Notes under the pieces: model-generated
Databases searched by the model: none
Seen by the model: only the letters and a program-made list of their open reading frames with translations
What the model was told of the DNA's origin: nothing
Source of the DNA: an uncultured Candidatus Poseidoniales archaeon
GTDB lineage: Archaea; Thermoplasmatota; Poseidoniia; Poseidoniales; Thalassarchaeaceae
Assembly (NCBI GenBank): GCA_950068635.1
Contig: CATMIM010000096.1
Coordinates: forward strand, 1 to 5,567
Direction: 5' to 3'
Length of the DNA: 5,567 nt
Translations under genes and position numbers: made by a program
In this document: piece after piece, positions 1 through 5,567 of the stretch
How the letters are laid out: each line of letters opens with the position of its first letter
Numbering within the stretch: position 1 is the stretch's first letter

Positions 1-49
1 AACCGTTGCAGGTGGGAATCTGTGCCAGACGCCGATTCCGACAGGTCAT
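1..49 (-). CDS. Possible start of a downstream minus-strand gene (partial, runs off the left edge)
   Basis: On the minus strand the TGA stop of the CcmF-like gene (46-48) is embedded in ATGA, so an ATG at 49-47 overlaps the stop by four bases. The frame from this ATG stays open for 16 codons to the window edge and reads MTCRNRRLAQIPTCNG. Such stop/start overlaps are typical of translationally coupled genes in compact prokaryotic operons, which is the only real support. The peptide is too short to assign a family. It has a basic N-terminus and two cysteines, but no conclusion should be drawn from that. If real, it would be co-transcribed with the CcmF-like gene and could be another cytochrome-maturation or membrane component. 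It could equally be a chance open frame. Confidence 0.3.
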   Translation of the reverse strand, partial: MTCRNRRLAQIPTCNG

Positions 50-1482
50 TCCTCTTCGCCGACTCCGCTGACTTCAGGGGTCGGTCGACAGGCCAGATGG
101 GCGAACAGCGCCTGCGACGTCAGGAGCAGGATTCCGGCGAACAGCCACTTGGTCGATTCAAGACCCATGTGCAGTGCGATCAGCGCGGCGACGCTGGTGG
201 ATATGATGACCATCGACTCGATGGCGCGTGTCTGCCGCAGCAGTTCGGATCTCTGCTCAGGGTGGGTGGCGAGCAACGGCGTGGTCGTCATGGCGGCGAA
301 CAGGCCGGGTGCGAGCAGCGCGGTGAGCGGCTCGTGCATCGTCAGGAACGGGAGAGATAGCGCCATGCCCAGATTCAATCCCCACGCTTCAGGGCGCGGG
401 CGAGCGTCCAGTCCGGTGAGCGGGAGCAAGGTGCCGAGCAGGCCGAACAGGGCCAGCGGGAGCAGCAGGGTGAACGCCTCCCACATTGCCGAGTGCCAGC
501 CGCTGACCGAGGGCAACGGTTCGAGCAGGAACGTGCCGGACAACCAGCAGAAGACGAGCGTGTGCCCGAACGTGCGCGCCAGTCCGAGGTAGCGGCGACC
601 AGAAGCCTGTCCACGCGCGGCATGCACCCTCGCCAGGAGACTCAGGAACAGAGGGTAGCCGACCAATGCGACGACCAGGCTGGTCACCAGCAGCAACTCG
701 GGAATACCCAGCGCGATGTACTCGGTACCAGCAACCCAATCCATGCCTGCCGTCCTCTCTGGGAGAGCAGCGGTGAGCAGCAGTGCGGACGCGATCCCAC
801 CCGAAACGAGAACGGAGCACTGTCCACCCTCCCCCGTGAGGGAAGATTGGGAGAACCTTCCAAGCGCATTGATCCAGACGGCCAGCAACAGCGCTCCCGC
901 ACAGGTGAACAACACCGCGGAGTAGCCCACTGCCCCACCGGTCACTGTCTGTGGCTCGGAGTGAACGGCGAACACATCGGACGAGATGAAACCTAGCAGG
1001 ATGATCGGCCACAGCCATCCGTTCCAGCGCAGCGTCTGCTGGCGCGAGCCCGCTCCATCTCCATCCACGTCGAACAGGCTGCCCCGGCCATTCCTCCCTT
1101 CCAAGCACACCTGAGCCACCGAGAAGACGACCGCCGCCGAGAACCAGAGCGAGCCCTCTGAGTAGAACGGTGTGACGAGCAAGCGCTTCCAGGAAGGCAG
1201 GTCAGACTCCCCATATGCAGCCACGTGCGAATAGGTCAGATCGTAGGCGAGGTGCGCGCGACTGAGGTCGAGGGCGGCGATGATCAGCAACAGCGCCGGG
1301 ACCAAGGTGAGCGCTCGATCGAACCACCTCATCTGGTCGGGTGATTCAGGGTAACGCTTCGCAAGCCCAGGCAGCCACCACGGAGCGGTCCACTGCAGCA
1401 GGGACCAGAGCAGCACCAGAGTCAGGCACAGGGCTGGAACGCTGGTGACATCGCCTCCGCCGACCGCCATCGGTGAGGCCAC
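46..1482 (-). CDS. Divergent CcmF-like (cytochrome c haem-lyase family) polytopic membrane protein
   Basis: This 478-residue, very hydrophobic protein has about 11-12 predicted membrane helices (for example near 58-76, 108-126, 156-172, 185-207, 222-241, 257-283, 303-320, 335-356, 370-395, 424-440 and 446-464). Two stretches match CcmF in order. Residues 82-116 (S85, V87-A88, S93-DLP, then EGSLWFS) resemble the CcmF block with SYVAxHSNxxLP followed by HEGSxLLW. Residues 315-331 (SGTFLL, then SVSGWHSA) resemble the CcmF block GTFLVRSGVLTSVHAFA. CcmF is the membrane subunit that attaches haem to apocytochrome c on the outer face of the membrane. Between these blocks, where CcmF carries its WGGxWxWDPVEN haem-binding WWD motif, there is only a degenerate stretch (248-262, DWVAGTEYIALGIPE). 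The protein is also shorter than typical CcmF (roughly 650 residues). Catalysis is therefore uncertain; it may be a partner subunit or a repurposed paralogue. The frame opens with GTG at 1482; an in-frame ATG at 1470 is an equally plausible start (474 residues). An in-frame stop lies just upstream of the GTG. Confidence 0.6.
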   Translation of the reverse strand: MASPMAVGGGDVTSVPALCLTLVLLWSLLQWTAPWWLPGLAKRYPESPDQMRWFDRALTLVPALLLIIAALDLSRAHLAYDLTYSHVAAYGESDLPSWKRLLVTPFYSEGSLWFSAAVVFSVAQVCLEGRNGRGSLFDVDGDGAGSRQQTLRWNGWLWPIILLGFISSDVFAVHSEPQTVTGGAVGYSAVLFTCAGALLLAVWINALGRFSQSSLTGEGGQCSVLVSGGIASALLLTAALPERTAGMDWVAGTEYIALGIPELLLVTSLVVALVGYPLFLSLLARVHAARGQASGRRYLGLARTFGHTLVFCWLSGTFLLEPLPSVSGWHSAMWEAFTLLLPLALFGLLGTLLPLTGLDARPRPEAWGLNLGMALSLPFLTMHEPLTALLAPGLFAAMTTTPLLATHPEQRSELLRQTRAIESMVIISTSVAALIALHMGLESTKWLFAGILLLTSQALFAHLACRPTPEVSGVGEEE

Positions 1483-1550
1483 GAGCAGTCGTACTCATCT
1501 GTTTGGCGCACCCCAATCCTTGAGTCGAGTCGACGCGACCGCGGTATGTG
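1483..1550. promoter_or_regulatory. Divergent intergenic region between the CcmF-like and methyltransferase genes
   Basis: These roughly 70 bases separate two divergently read genes and must hold both promoters unless transcription starts elsewhere. I see no clear TATA box (TTTAWA-like) at -25 of either start. The only structure is an imperfect 14-bp dyad at 1525-1538 (TCGaGTCGACgCGA, 12 of 14 positions symmetric) overlapping a short direct repeat GAGTCGAGTCGA at 1522-1533. It lies 12-26 bases before the methyltransferase ATG, where a bound protein could block initiation. The promoter role is inferred from layout; the dyad may be chance in GC-rich DNA. Confidence 0.35.
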
Positions 1551-3182
1551 ATGGACGACCGCTGGCCCGACCCCGCTGAGTCCCTGCTGTGGAAAGCGGT
1601 GCAGAGCTGGCGCGAGGATGCCGAGCCGTGGCTCAAGGCTGCTTACCCTCGCCTTCCGGAGACCGTCAGGGTGAATCCGCTGCGACCTGACCAGGCTTGG
1701 ACGGAGGCACGGCTGACCGAGATGGGCGGGGAGCCGATCCCGTGGCTGCCCGAGGGAGGGGGCGGTGCCGGCTGGAGGCTGCCGTGGCCGAAGGGCCGGT
1801 GCGAAGACGACGAGGTGCGGCAACTGCTGCGCGCGCTGCACGCCACCGGCCGCGTCACCCAGCAGGAGGCGGTGTCGATGATCCCGGTGAAACTCCTCGA
1901 CTGCCGTCCCGGGATGCACGTCCTCGACATGTGCGCCGCGCCCGGCTCCAAGGCGACTCAACTGGCCGAGGCGATCGCAGACGAGGGCGTGGTGCTGGCG
2001 AACGAGTCCAATCCGGGCCGAGGGAACATGCTCGTCTCGAACGCCCAGAGAGCGGGTGTCACCAGCCTCGTGACCACCCAGCACGACGGCAGGGGGCTGC
2101 CGCGGCCGCCCCTGCCGGGCTTCGACCGCGTCTTGGTGGACACACCATGCACCGGAAACGCCACCACGCGCAAGAACCCGGAGTTGTGGGCGAACTGGAC
2201 TCCATCATCCGGACCATCTCTGCAGACGCTGCAGATCGCCCTGCTGCGCAAGGGAGCGATGCTGCTCGCACCGGGAGGTCTGCTCGCATACTCGACCTGC
2301 TCACTCGACCCGGTCGAGAACGAGGCGGTGGTCGCCGAGATCCTCGATGGCTGCGAGTTCCTGAGGCTGATCGAGCCTGACCTCTCCGCGCACCTGCCCG
2401 GACTCGTCAGCAGACCGGGCATGGTCGAATGGCCCGCACTCGACAACAACATCGAGTCCGGCATCCTTGAGCAACTGCCGCGATGCTTGCGCGTGTGGAA
2501 TGACGAGAACGACTCGGGTGGGTTCTTCGTGGCGTTGTTCGAACATGTAGGGGAGAGTGAATGCGCCGAGGCGCTCGCCACCGCGGACGAGATGGCCCGG
2601 ATGCCTCTCGGGAATCCACCCGATCACGGACGCAACACACAGGCCCCCGCGAGTGCGGAGACGCTCGAACAGGTGGGTTCCGAGTGGGGTGAGGCGGCGG
2701 CGGTGGGACCTCTTTTCGAACGAGGGAAGCGCCTGAACATCTCCAGTTCCGCCAGCCACGACTGGCTCTGGTCCGAGGAGCGGAGCCTGCGCCGCGGTCG
2801 CCGGCTTCCAGGCGGCCACTGGCATCCGTTCCATGTCACCCAGGTGGGCCTGCCCGCGTGGGAGATGCGCAAAGGCAGGGTGCAACGCCCGCTGTCCAAG
2901 GCGATGCACATCATCGGACCGAGAATCGGCAAACATGTACATTCGGTCCCGCCCGACATGCTTGCTGACATGCTGCTGCGAGGAGGACCCGACCTAGAGG
3001 CGGCAACGGAACTCATCCCCACCCTCGCCGGTGAACGGGGCGGCAGCCTTCTGCTGACATTGGAAGCCGAAGGACAGACCTGGTGGGTGCCAGCCTGGCT
3101 CGGAGCCAGACTCACCCTCATGCTGCCTGACGCAGAACGTAACCTGCTCGGATGGCTGCTCGGAGTGGAGATGGAATCGTGA
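1551..3182 (+). CDS. Trm4/NSUN2-type tRNA (cytosine-5) methyltransferase
   Basis: This 543-residue cytoplasmic enzyme transfers a methyl group from S-adenosylmethionine to C5 of cytosine in RNA; the subfamily acts mainly on tRNA. Residues 106-112 read EAVSMIP, followed by the SAM-binding motif I DMCAAPGSKATQL (126-138), both nearly identical to NSUN2. Motif IV is DTPCTG with C200, followed by TRKN and W213/W216. Motif VI is YSTCSLDPVENEAV with C250. The family uses the motif VI cysteine as nucleophile and the motif IV cysteine for release, and both are present. The catalytic domain ends near 312-329 with CLRVW...GGFFVAL, matching NSUN2 closely. Residues about 395-543 form a separate C-terminal region alignable by eye with the NSUN2 PUA-like tail (VGLPAWEM, HSVPPDMLADML, LPDAERNLLGWLLGVE). 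The ATG at 1551 is preferred; a GTG at 1548 directly before it would add one residue. The stop overlaps the start of the next gene. The exact tRNA position modified cannot be read from sequence. Confidence 0.93.
   Translation: MDDRWPDPAESLLWKAVQSWREDAEPWLKAAYPRLPETVRVNPLRPDQAWTEARLTEMGGEPIPWLPEGGGGAGWRLPWPKGRCEDDEVRQLLRALHATGRVTQQEAVSMIPVKLLDCRPGMHVLDMCAAPGSKATQLAEAIADEGVVLANESNPGRGNMLVSNAQRAGVTSLVTTQHDGRGLPRPPLPGFDRVLVDTPCTGNATTRKNPELWANWTPSSGPSLQTLQIALLRKGAMLLAPGGLLAYSTCSLDPVENEAVVAEILDGCEFLRLIEPDLSAHLPGLVSRPGMVEWPALDNNIESGILEQLPRCLRVWNDENDSGGFFVALFEHVGESECAEALATADEMARMPLGNPPDHGRNTQAPASAETLEQVGSEWGEAAAVGPLFERGKRLNISSSASHDWLWSEERSLRRGRRLPGGHWHPFHVTQVGLPAWEMRKGRVQRPLSKAMHIIGPRIGKHVHSVPPDMLADMLLRGGPDLEAATELIPTLAGERGGSLLLTLEAEGQTWWVPAWLGARLTLMLPDAERNLLGWLLGVEMES
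3162..3170 (+). promoter_or_regulatory. Shine-Dalgarno-like site deciding the GTG start at 3179
   Basis: The bases GGAGTGGAG contain two GGAG cores, the second ending 8 bases before the GTG at 3179. This is suitable spacing for ribosome re-entry after the methyltransferase stop at 3180-3182. It supports GTG 3179 over the in-frame ATG at 3152, which lies upstream of this site and inside the methyltransferase coding sequence. Confidence 0.5.
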
Positions 3183-4282
3183 ACCTCCGTCGCCTGTTGC
3201 ACATCCTCCTCGCTGCGCTGCTGCTCGCACCGGTTGGCAGCGCCTCCGCAGAGAGAGAGCCGGTCAGAGAGTGGTTCCAACCCGAATCGGGCTGCGAAGG
3301 ATGGTATGAGCACATGACCGACGAAGGATTGATTCAACTGGTCTGGGTGATCGGTGAGGGGGCGATGCTCGCCGGAGAACAGCGCGCCGAGGCGCTCGGC
3401 GCTGATGCGTGCTCGGGCTGGCAGGAGGGTTTCCCCTTCGGAGGTGAAGATGCACTTTCCCCGGAGAACGATCCTCAGCCAGAACTGGCTGACCTGACAC
3501 TCGATGTGCGAGTGAGCGGAGGTGAGGAGCCGACCGCCTTGGAGATAGAAGTCGTCATCACACCCATCGAAGACCTTCCCGATTCCGTGAATCTGCGCTT
3601 GTTGCTGACGGTGGACCACCCGACCGCCGGGGAGCCTGACAGTCACTTCGTCGTGCAGCACTACCAATGGTCGAGTGCCTTCCATCGCCAGGCCAACATC
3701 ACGACTGAATGGAACGAGACGATCGACGCCTCACGTCTGGCCTCTGACGGGGTGCCGTTCACGCACTCCGACCTCTGGCGACTCAACGTCGTGGTTCTGC
3801 TCGTAGATGACCTCGACCACTCGATCCACGCCGCCGCCGAATCGACTGTCGAGACTCCGAGTTCAGTTCAGCCTACCCCCGACGCCGCCCACCTCTACCT
3901 GCTCGGCCTGGGCATCCTCGCAGGCCTCGGCATGATCGTCCGCGCCGAGTGGAAGCGTGAGGTGTGTCTGCCGAAACTGACCGGCCGGCTGGCGCGCAGA
4001 GGTCAGGCCTGGACCGCACACGTGACGCTCGTCGCTGGCCGCAGCCCGGTGACGCTGAAAGGCGCTGACGCCGAGGCACCGTGGCGGGTTGCGAAGCAAC
4101 CGAAGGAGCGGGTGATCAAACCCGGAGAATCGGTCGATGTCGGCGTGCGGCTGAAGGTCACGGAACAGCCGCCACCATCCGCCCGCACCCACTGGTCAAT
4201 CGAGGTGGAACAACTCGGCGGCTGGGTGCTCGACCTGTCGCTCACCCCGGAAGAGAGCGCTGCCGAAGATTCCGCTGATTGA
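3179..4282 (+). CDS. Signal-peptide, single-pass membrane protein of unknown function, coupled to the methyltransferase gene
   Basis: I do not recognise this 367-residue protein. From GTG 3179 the N-terminus is a textbook signal peptide: MNLRR, a leucine/alanine-rich core, and a likely cleavage after SASA (A24|E25). Residues 25-237 are an acidic extracytoplasmic region with two cysteines (C39, C78) that could form a disulfide, followed by alternating hydrophobic stretches (for example 105-125, 137-145, 201-209) that suggest a beta-rich fold. A single membrane helix lies at about 238-255, followed by R255, K259 and R260, so the C-terminus should be cytoplasmic. Residues 256-367 look like a small beta-sandwich-type domain with an acidic tail. 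The start overlaps the preceding TGA as GTGA, implying translational coupling. Starting at ATG 3152 would add nine residues and place a polar stretch before the signal peptide, so that start is disfavoured. Possible roles such as envelope sensor or anchor are guesses. Confidence 0.85.
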   Translation: MNLRRLLHILLAALLLAPVGSASAEREPVREWFQPESGCEGWYEHMTDEGLIQLVWVIGEGAMLAGEQRAEALGADACSGWQEGFPFGGEDALSPENDPQPELADLTLDVRVSGGEEPTALEIEVVITPIEDLPDSVNLRLLLTVDHPTAGEPDSHFVVQHYQWSSAFHRQANITTEWNETIDASRLASDGVPFTHSDLWRLNVVVLLVDDLDHSIHAAAESTVETPSSVQPTPDAAHLYLLGLGILAGLGMIVRAEWKREVCLPKLTGRLARRGQAWTAHVTLVAGRSPVTLKGADAEAPWRVAKQPKERVIKPGESVDVGVRLKVTEQPPPSARTHWSIEVEQLGGWVLDLSLTPEESAAEDSAD

Positions 4283-4432
4283 ACGAATGACGAAATGTGG
4301 GCTGTTCCCTGCGCGTACGTGCAATCTGAACCGCTGCTCGACAGCGAATGTTCAAGTGCCGTCCGGACGGGGCTGGCGGCCGCCCTCGATGGAGTGAGCG
4401 GAATTGGTGGCTTTGCGGCGGCGGTGAATGGT
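4283..4432 (+). promoter_or_regulatory. Intergenic region upstream of the Lrp/AsnC gene
   Basis: This 150-bp stretch lies between the membrane-protein stop and the chosen regulator start. It is open in the regulator's frame from an ATG at 4295, but the 46 residues it would encode do not resemble an Lrp N-terminus. A weak ribosome-site-like GGTGA sits at 4423-4427, five bases before the ATG at 4433. Two short perfect palindromes (GTCCGGAC at 4361-4368 and GGCGGCCGCC at 4375-4384) may be only a product of high GC. I find no clear TATA box or terminator; the region probably holds the regulator's promoter. Confidence 0.35.
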
Positions 4433-4879
4433 ATGCTGGACGATACGGATCGTAAGTTGATCGAGGCTCTCCAGGAGGATTCGCGCACGTCGATGCGCAA
4501 GCTGGCGGAGAAGATCGGCGTCTCCTTCGGGACGGTGGGCAACCGGCTGGTGCGTCTGGAGGAAAGGGGTGTCATCAAGGGCTACGGAGTCAGGCTCGAT
4601 GCGGACAAGATCGGCTGGGACCTGACGGTCGTCATCGGGCTGCGCATCGTCAAGGGACAGCTGCTCGAGGTGCAGCATCGCATCGCAGCCGACCCCCGCG
4701 TGTTCGGGGTCTACGACGTGACCGGGGAGATGGATTCGCTGATCATCGTCCGCGTGCAGGACCGGGAGGACCTGAACGACTTCACCAAGACCGTGCTCTC
4801 GTCCGAGGGGGTCGTGCGCTCGGTCACCCACGTCGTGCTCAACACCGTCAAGGAGGACACCGTTCGCCTGCCCCCCTGA
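4433..4879 (+). CDS. Lrp/AsnC-family transcriptional regulator
   Basis: This 148-residue protein has the standard length and two-domain layout of the feast/famine regulators. Residues 1-60 hold the AsnC-type winged helix: LDDTDRKLIEALQEDSR, then the helix-turn-helix (about 22-43, RKLAEKIGVSFGTVGNRLVRLE) and the wing GVIKGYGVRLD. Residues 64-142 form the RAM ligand-binding/oligomerisation domain, including DVTGEMDSLIIV with the conserved G98 and D101, and a final VVLNTVKED strand. Such proteins bind DNA as dimers or octamers and often sense an amino acid, frequently regulating their own gene; the ligand and targets here are unknown. The start at ATG 4433 gives the family's normal N-terminus. 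The frame continues upstream to ATG 4295, but that 46-residue extension is unlike the family. The gene stands apart from both neighbours by more than 100 bp, so it is probably transcribed alone. Confidence 0.93.
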   Translation: MLDDTDRKLIEALQEDSRTSMRKLAEKIGVSFGTVGNRLVRLEERGVIKGYGVRLDADKIGWDLTVVIGLRIVKGQLLEVQHRIAADPRVFGVYDVTGEMDSLIIVRVQDREDLNDFTKTVLSSEGVVRSVTHVVLNTVKEDTVRLPP

Positions 4880-4998
4880 CTGAACCTGCCCCTGCACTGC
4901 TCTCCCATGTCCCGCATGCCGGGAAACCACCACCTGAATCACAGTTCCTCCGTGTGTCAGTTGGCAGTCTTCAATAACGGTCGCAGGCCCGTCGTCGG
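4880..4998 (+). promoter_or_regulatory. Intergenic region with a TATA-like element before the Snf2-like gene
   Basis: Of this 119-bp gap, the first part is pyrimidine-rich and shows no hairpin plus T-run that would make a clear terminator. Near its end, TTCAATAA at 4973±4 (4970-4977) is the most A/T-rich run in the vicinity. Its centre is about 25 bp before the ATG at 4999. In archaea a TATA box is centred about 26 bp before the transcription start, so this spacing would put the transcript start at or next to the ATG, giving a leaderless mRNA. There is no Shine-Dalgarno-like purine run just before the ATG, which agrees. Confidence 0.4.
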
Positions 4999-5567
4999 AT
5001 GTTGAGCGATCGCGACGAACAAATCGGAGAGGCGGCGTATGCCGACCGAAAGGTGCACTGGGCGCTGCTGCGCTCGGACCTCGACATCCGGTTTCCGCCC
5101 TCGGACTCCTGCCCGCTGCTCAGGTTCGGCCGCTGGGATGACCAGCCGCACCAGCACCTGCCAGCATCACGACTGGCCGCCAGCCACTGGAAGGGAATGC
5201 TGATCGCCGACGAGGTCGGGCTGGGCAAGACCATCTCAGCCCTGCACGTGCTCAGACGACTGCATGTGCTGGGCGAGCGCGGCGGGGTGCTGATCGTCGT
5301 CCCGGGGGGACTGCGCTCGAAATGGATGCAGGAACTCTACCACCGCACCGACCTGCAGGGATTCGAGGCGGACACAGGAGCGAAGTTGCGTCAAGCACTG
5401 CAGACCATCGAGGAGGGTGAACCGCTCGTCGTCGTCACCAGCCACGGCATCCTGCGCCAGTCCAGTCTGGTTTCAGAACTGCTGGAGAACGGGATGCCCG
5501 AGATGATGCTCTCCATCGTCGACGAGGCGCACCACGTGCGCAATCCCAACAGCCGGCTGCACGACGC
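4999..5567 (+). CDS. Snf2/RapA-like SF2 DNA-dependent ATPase (N-terminal part, cut by the right edge)
   Basis: The frame from ATG 4999 is open for 189 codons to the window end. Only the first RecA-like lobe is visible. A Q-motif-like PHQ (Q52) precedes Walker A ADEVGLGKTI (70-79, with K77). Motif Ia is IVVPGGLRSKWMQEL (99-113), the TSHG motif is at 147-150, and Walker B is DEAHHVRNPNSRLH (175-188, DEAH at 175-178). The ADEVGLGKT form and DEAHH are closest to the RapA/HepA branch of Snf2-type ATPases, which translocate on double-stranded DNA to remodel protein-DNA complexes; the second lobe and any accessory domain lie outside the window. The N-terminal extension before the ATPase core is only about 50 residues, so no separate domain sits there. 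The start is secure: an in-frame TAA lies at 4975-4977 and ATG 4999 is the first start codon after it. Roles in transcription recycling, repair or defence cannot be separated from this fragment. Confidence 0.88.
   Translation, partial: MLSDRDEQIGEAAYADRKVHWALLRSDLDIRFPPSDSCPLLRFGRWDDQPHQHLPASRLAASHWKGMLIADEVGLGKTISALHVLRRLHVLGERGGVLIVVPGGLRSKWMQELYHRTDLQGFEADTGAKLRQALQTIEEGEPLVVVTSHGILRQSSLVSELLENGMPEMMLSIVDEAHHVRNPNSRLHD

Noticed and set aside
248..262. Apparent frameshift or decay in the CcmF-like gene to explain the lost WWD motif
   Set aside because: The 478-codon frame is uninterrupted and both flanking CcmF-like blocks are in the same frame, so the loss is substitution rather than a visible lesion. 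The numbers given here are residue positions of the minus-strand protein, not base positions.
22..996. Plus-strand open frames of 112, 147 and 167 codons opposite the CcmF-like gene
   Set aside because: They are low-complexity, arginine/glutamine/serine-rich translations that appear antisense to a long, coherent membrane protein; high GC makes such open frames common.
1422..2084. Minus-strand 220-codon open frame spanning the divergent intergenic region
   Set aside because: It overlaps the conserved methyltransferase core in antisense and shows no recognisable motif; the overlap with two supported genes makes it a shadow.
1697..2380. Plus-strand 227-codon open frame in another frame of the methyltransferase
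   Set aside because: Its translation is an arginine/alanine/glycine-rich frame-shifted reading of the SAM-binding domain, with no features of its own.
2624..3685. Minus-strand 353-codon open frame across the methyltransferase 3' end and membrane-protein 5' end
   Set aside because: It is long, but it crosses the junction of two supported genes in antisense, and its serine/arginine-rich product lacks any domain signal.
4361..4384. Palindromes GTCCGGAC and GGCGGCCGCC as an operator or terminator stem
   Set aside because: Both are short, contain only self-complementary GC-rich runs, lack a T-tract and are expected by chance at this base composition.
4880..4970. Intrinsic terminator or small RNA after the Lrp/AsnC gene
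   Set aside because: No stable hairpin followed by a T-run was found; CATGTCCCGCATG only pairs through self-palindromic CATG tetramers.
1..5567. tRNA genes, CRISPR repeats or insertion-sequence ends
   Set aside because: No cloverleaf with a GTTCRA-type T-loop in a suitable setting, no regularly spaced repeats and no transposase-like frame or terminal inverted repeats were seen.

Overview
The window is GC-rich, densely packed DNA, most likely from an archaeon. A euryarchaeote of the Thermoplasmatota / marine group II (Poseidoniales) type is the best guess. The reasons are a eukaryote/archaeal-style Trm4/NSUN2 RNA methyltransferase, a small stand-alone Lrp/AsnC regulator, an A/T-rich TATA-like element about 25 bp before an ATG (as in leaderless archaeal transcripts), and a divergent CcmF-like membrane protein. 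The lineage is an inference, because no rRNA or other marker gene is present.

Layout. Minus strand, 46-1482: a polytopic membrane protein related to the cytochrome c haem-lyase subunit CcmF, but lacking the tryptophan-rich WWD signature. Its stop codon overlaps an ATG that opens a reading frame running off the left edge, so it is probably the upstream gene of a minus-strand operon. A divergent intergenic region of about 70 bp follows. Plus strand, 1551-3182: a full-length NSUN2/Trm4-type m5C RNA methyltransferase with a C-terminal PUA-like region. Its stop overlaps (GTGA) the start of a signal-peptide-bearing, single-pass membrane protein of unknown function (3179-4282). After a 150-bp gap comes an Lrp/AsnC transcription regulator (4433-4879). 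After a further 119-bp gap come the first 189 codons of a Snf2/RapA-like SF2 ATPase (4999 to the right edge).

The genes do not form one obvious pathway. They look like one minus-strand unit (probably respiratory/cytochrome maturation), one two-gene plus-strand unit (RNA modification plus a coupled envelope protein) and two separately transcribed genes. I see no tRNA, rRNA, CRISPR array, insertion sequence or convincing intrinsic terminator. The points most worth a second look are the CcmF-like protein without its haem-binding signature, and the conserved-looking but unidentified membrane protein translationally coupled to the RNA methyltransferase.
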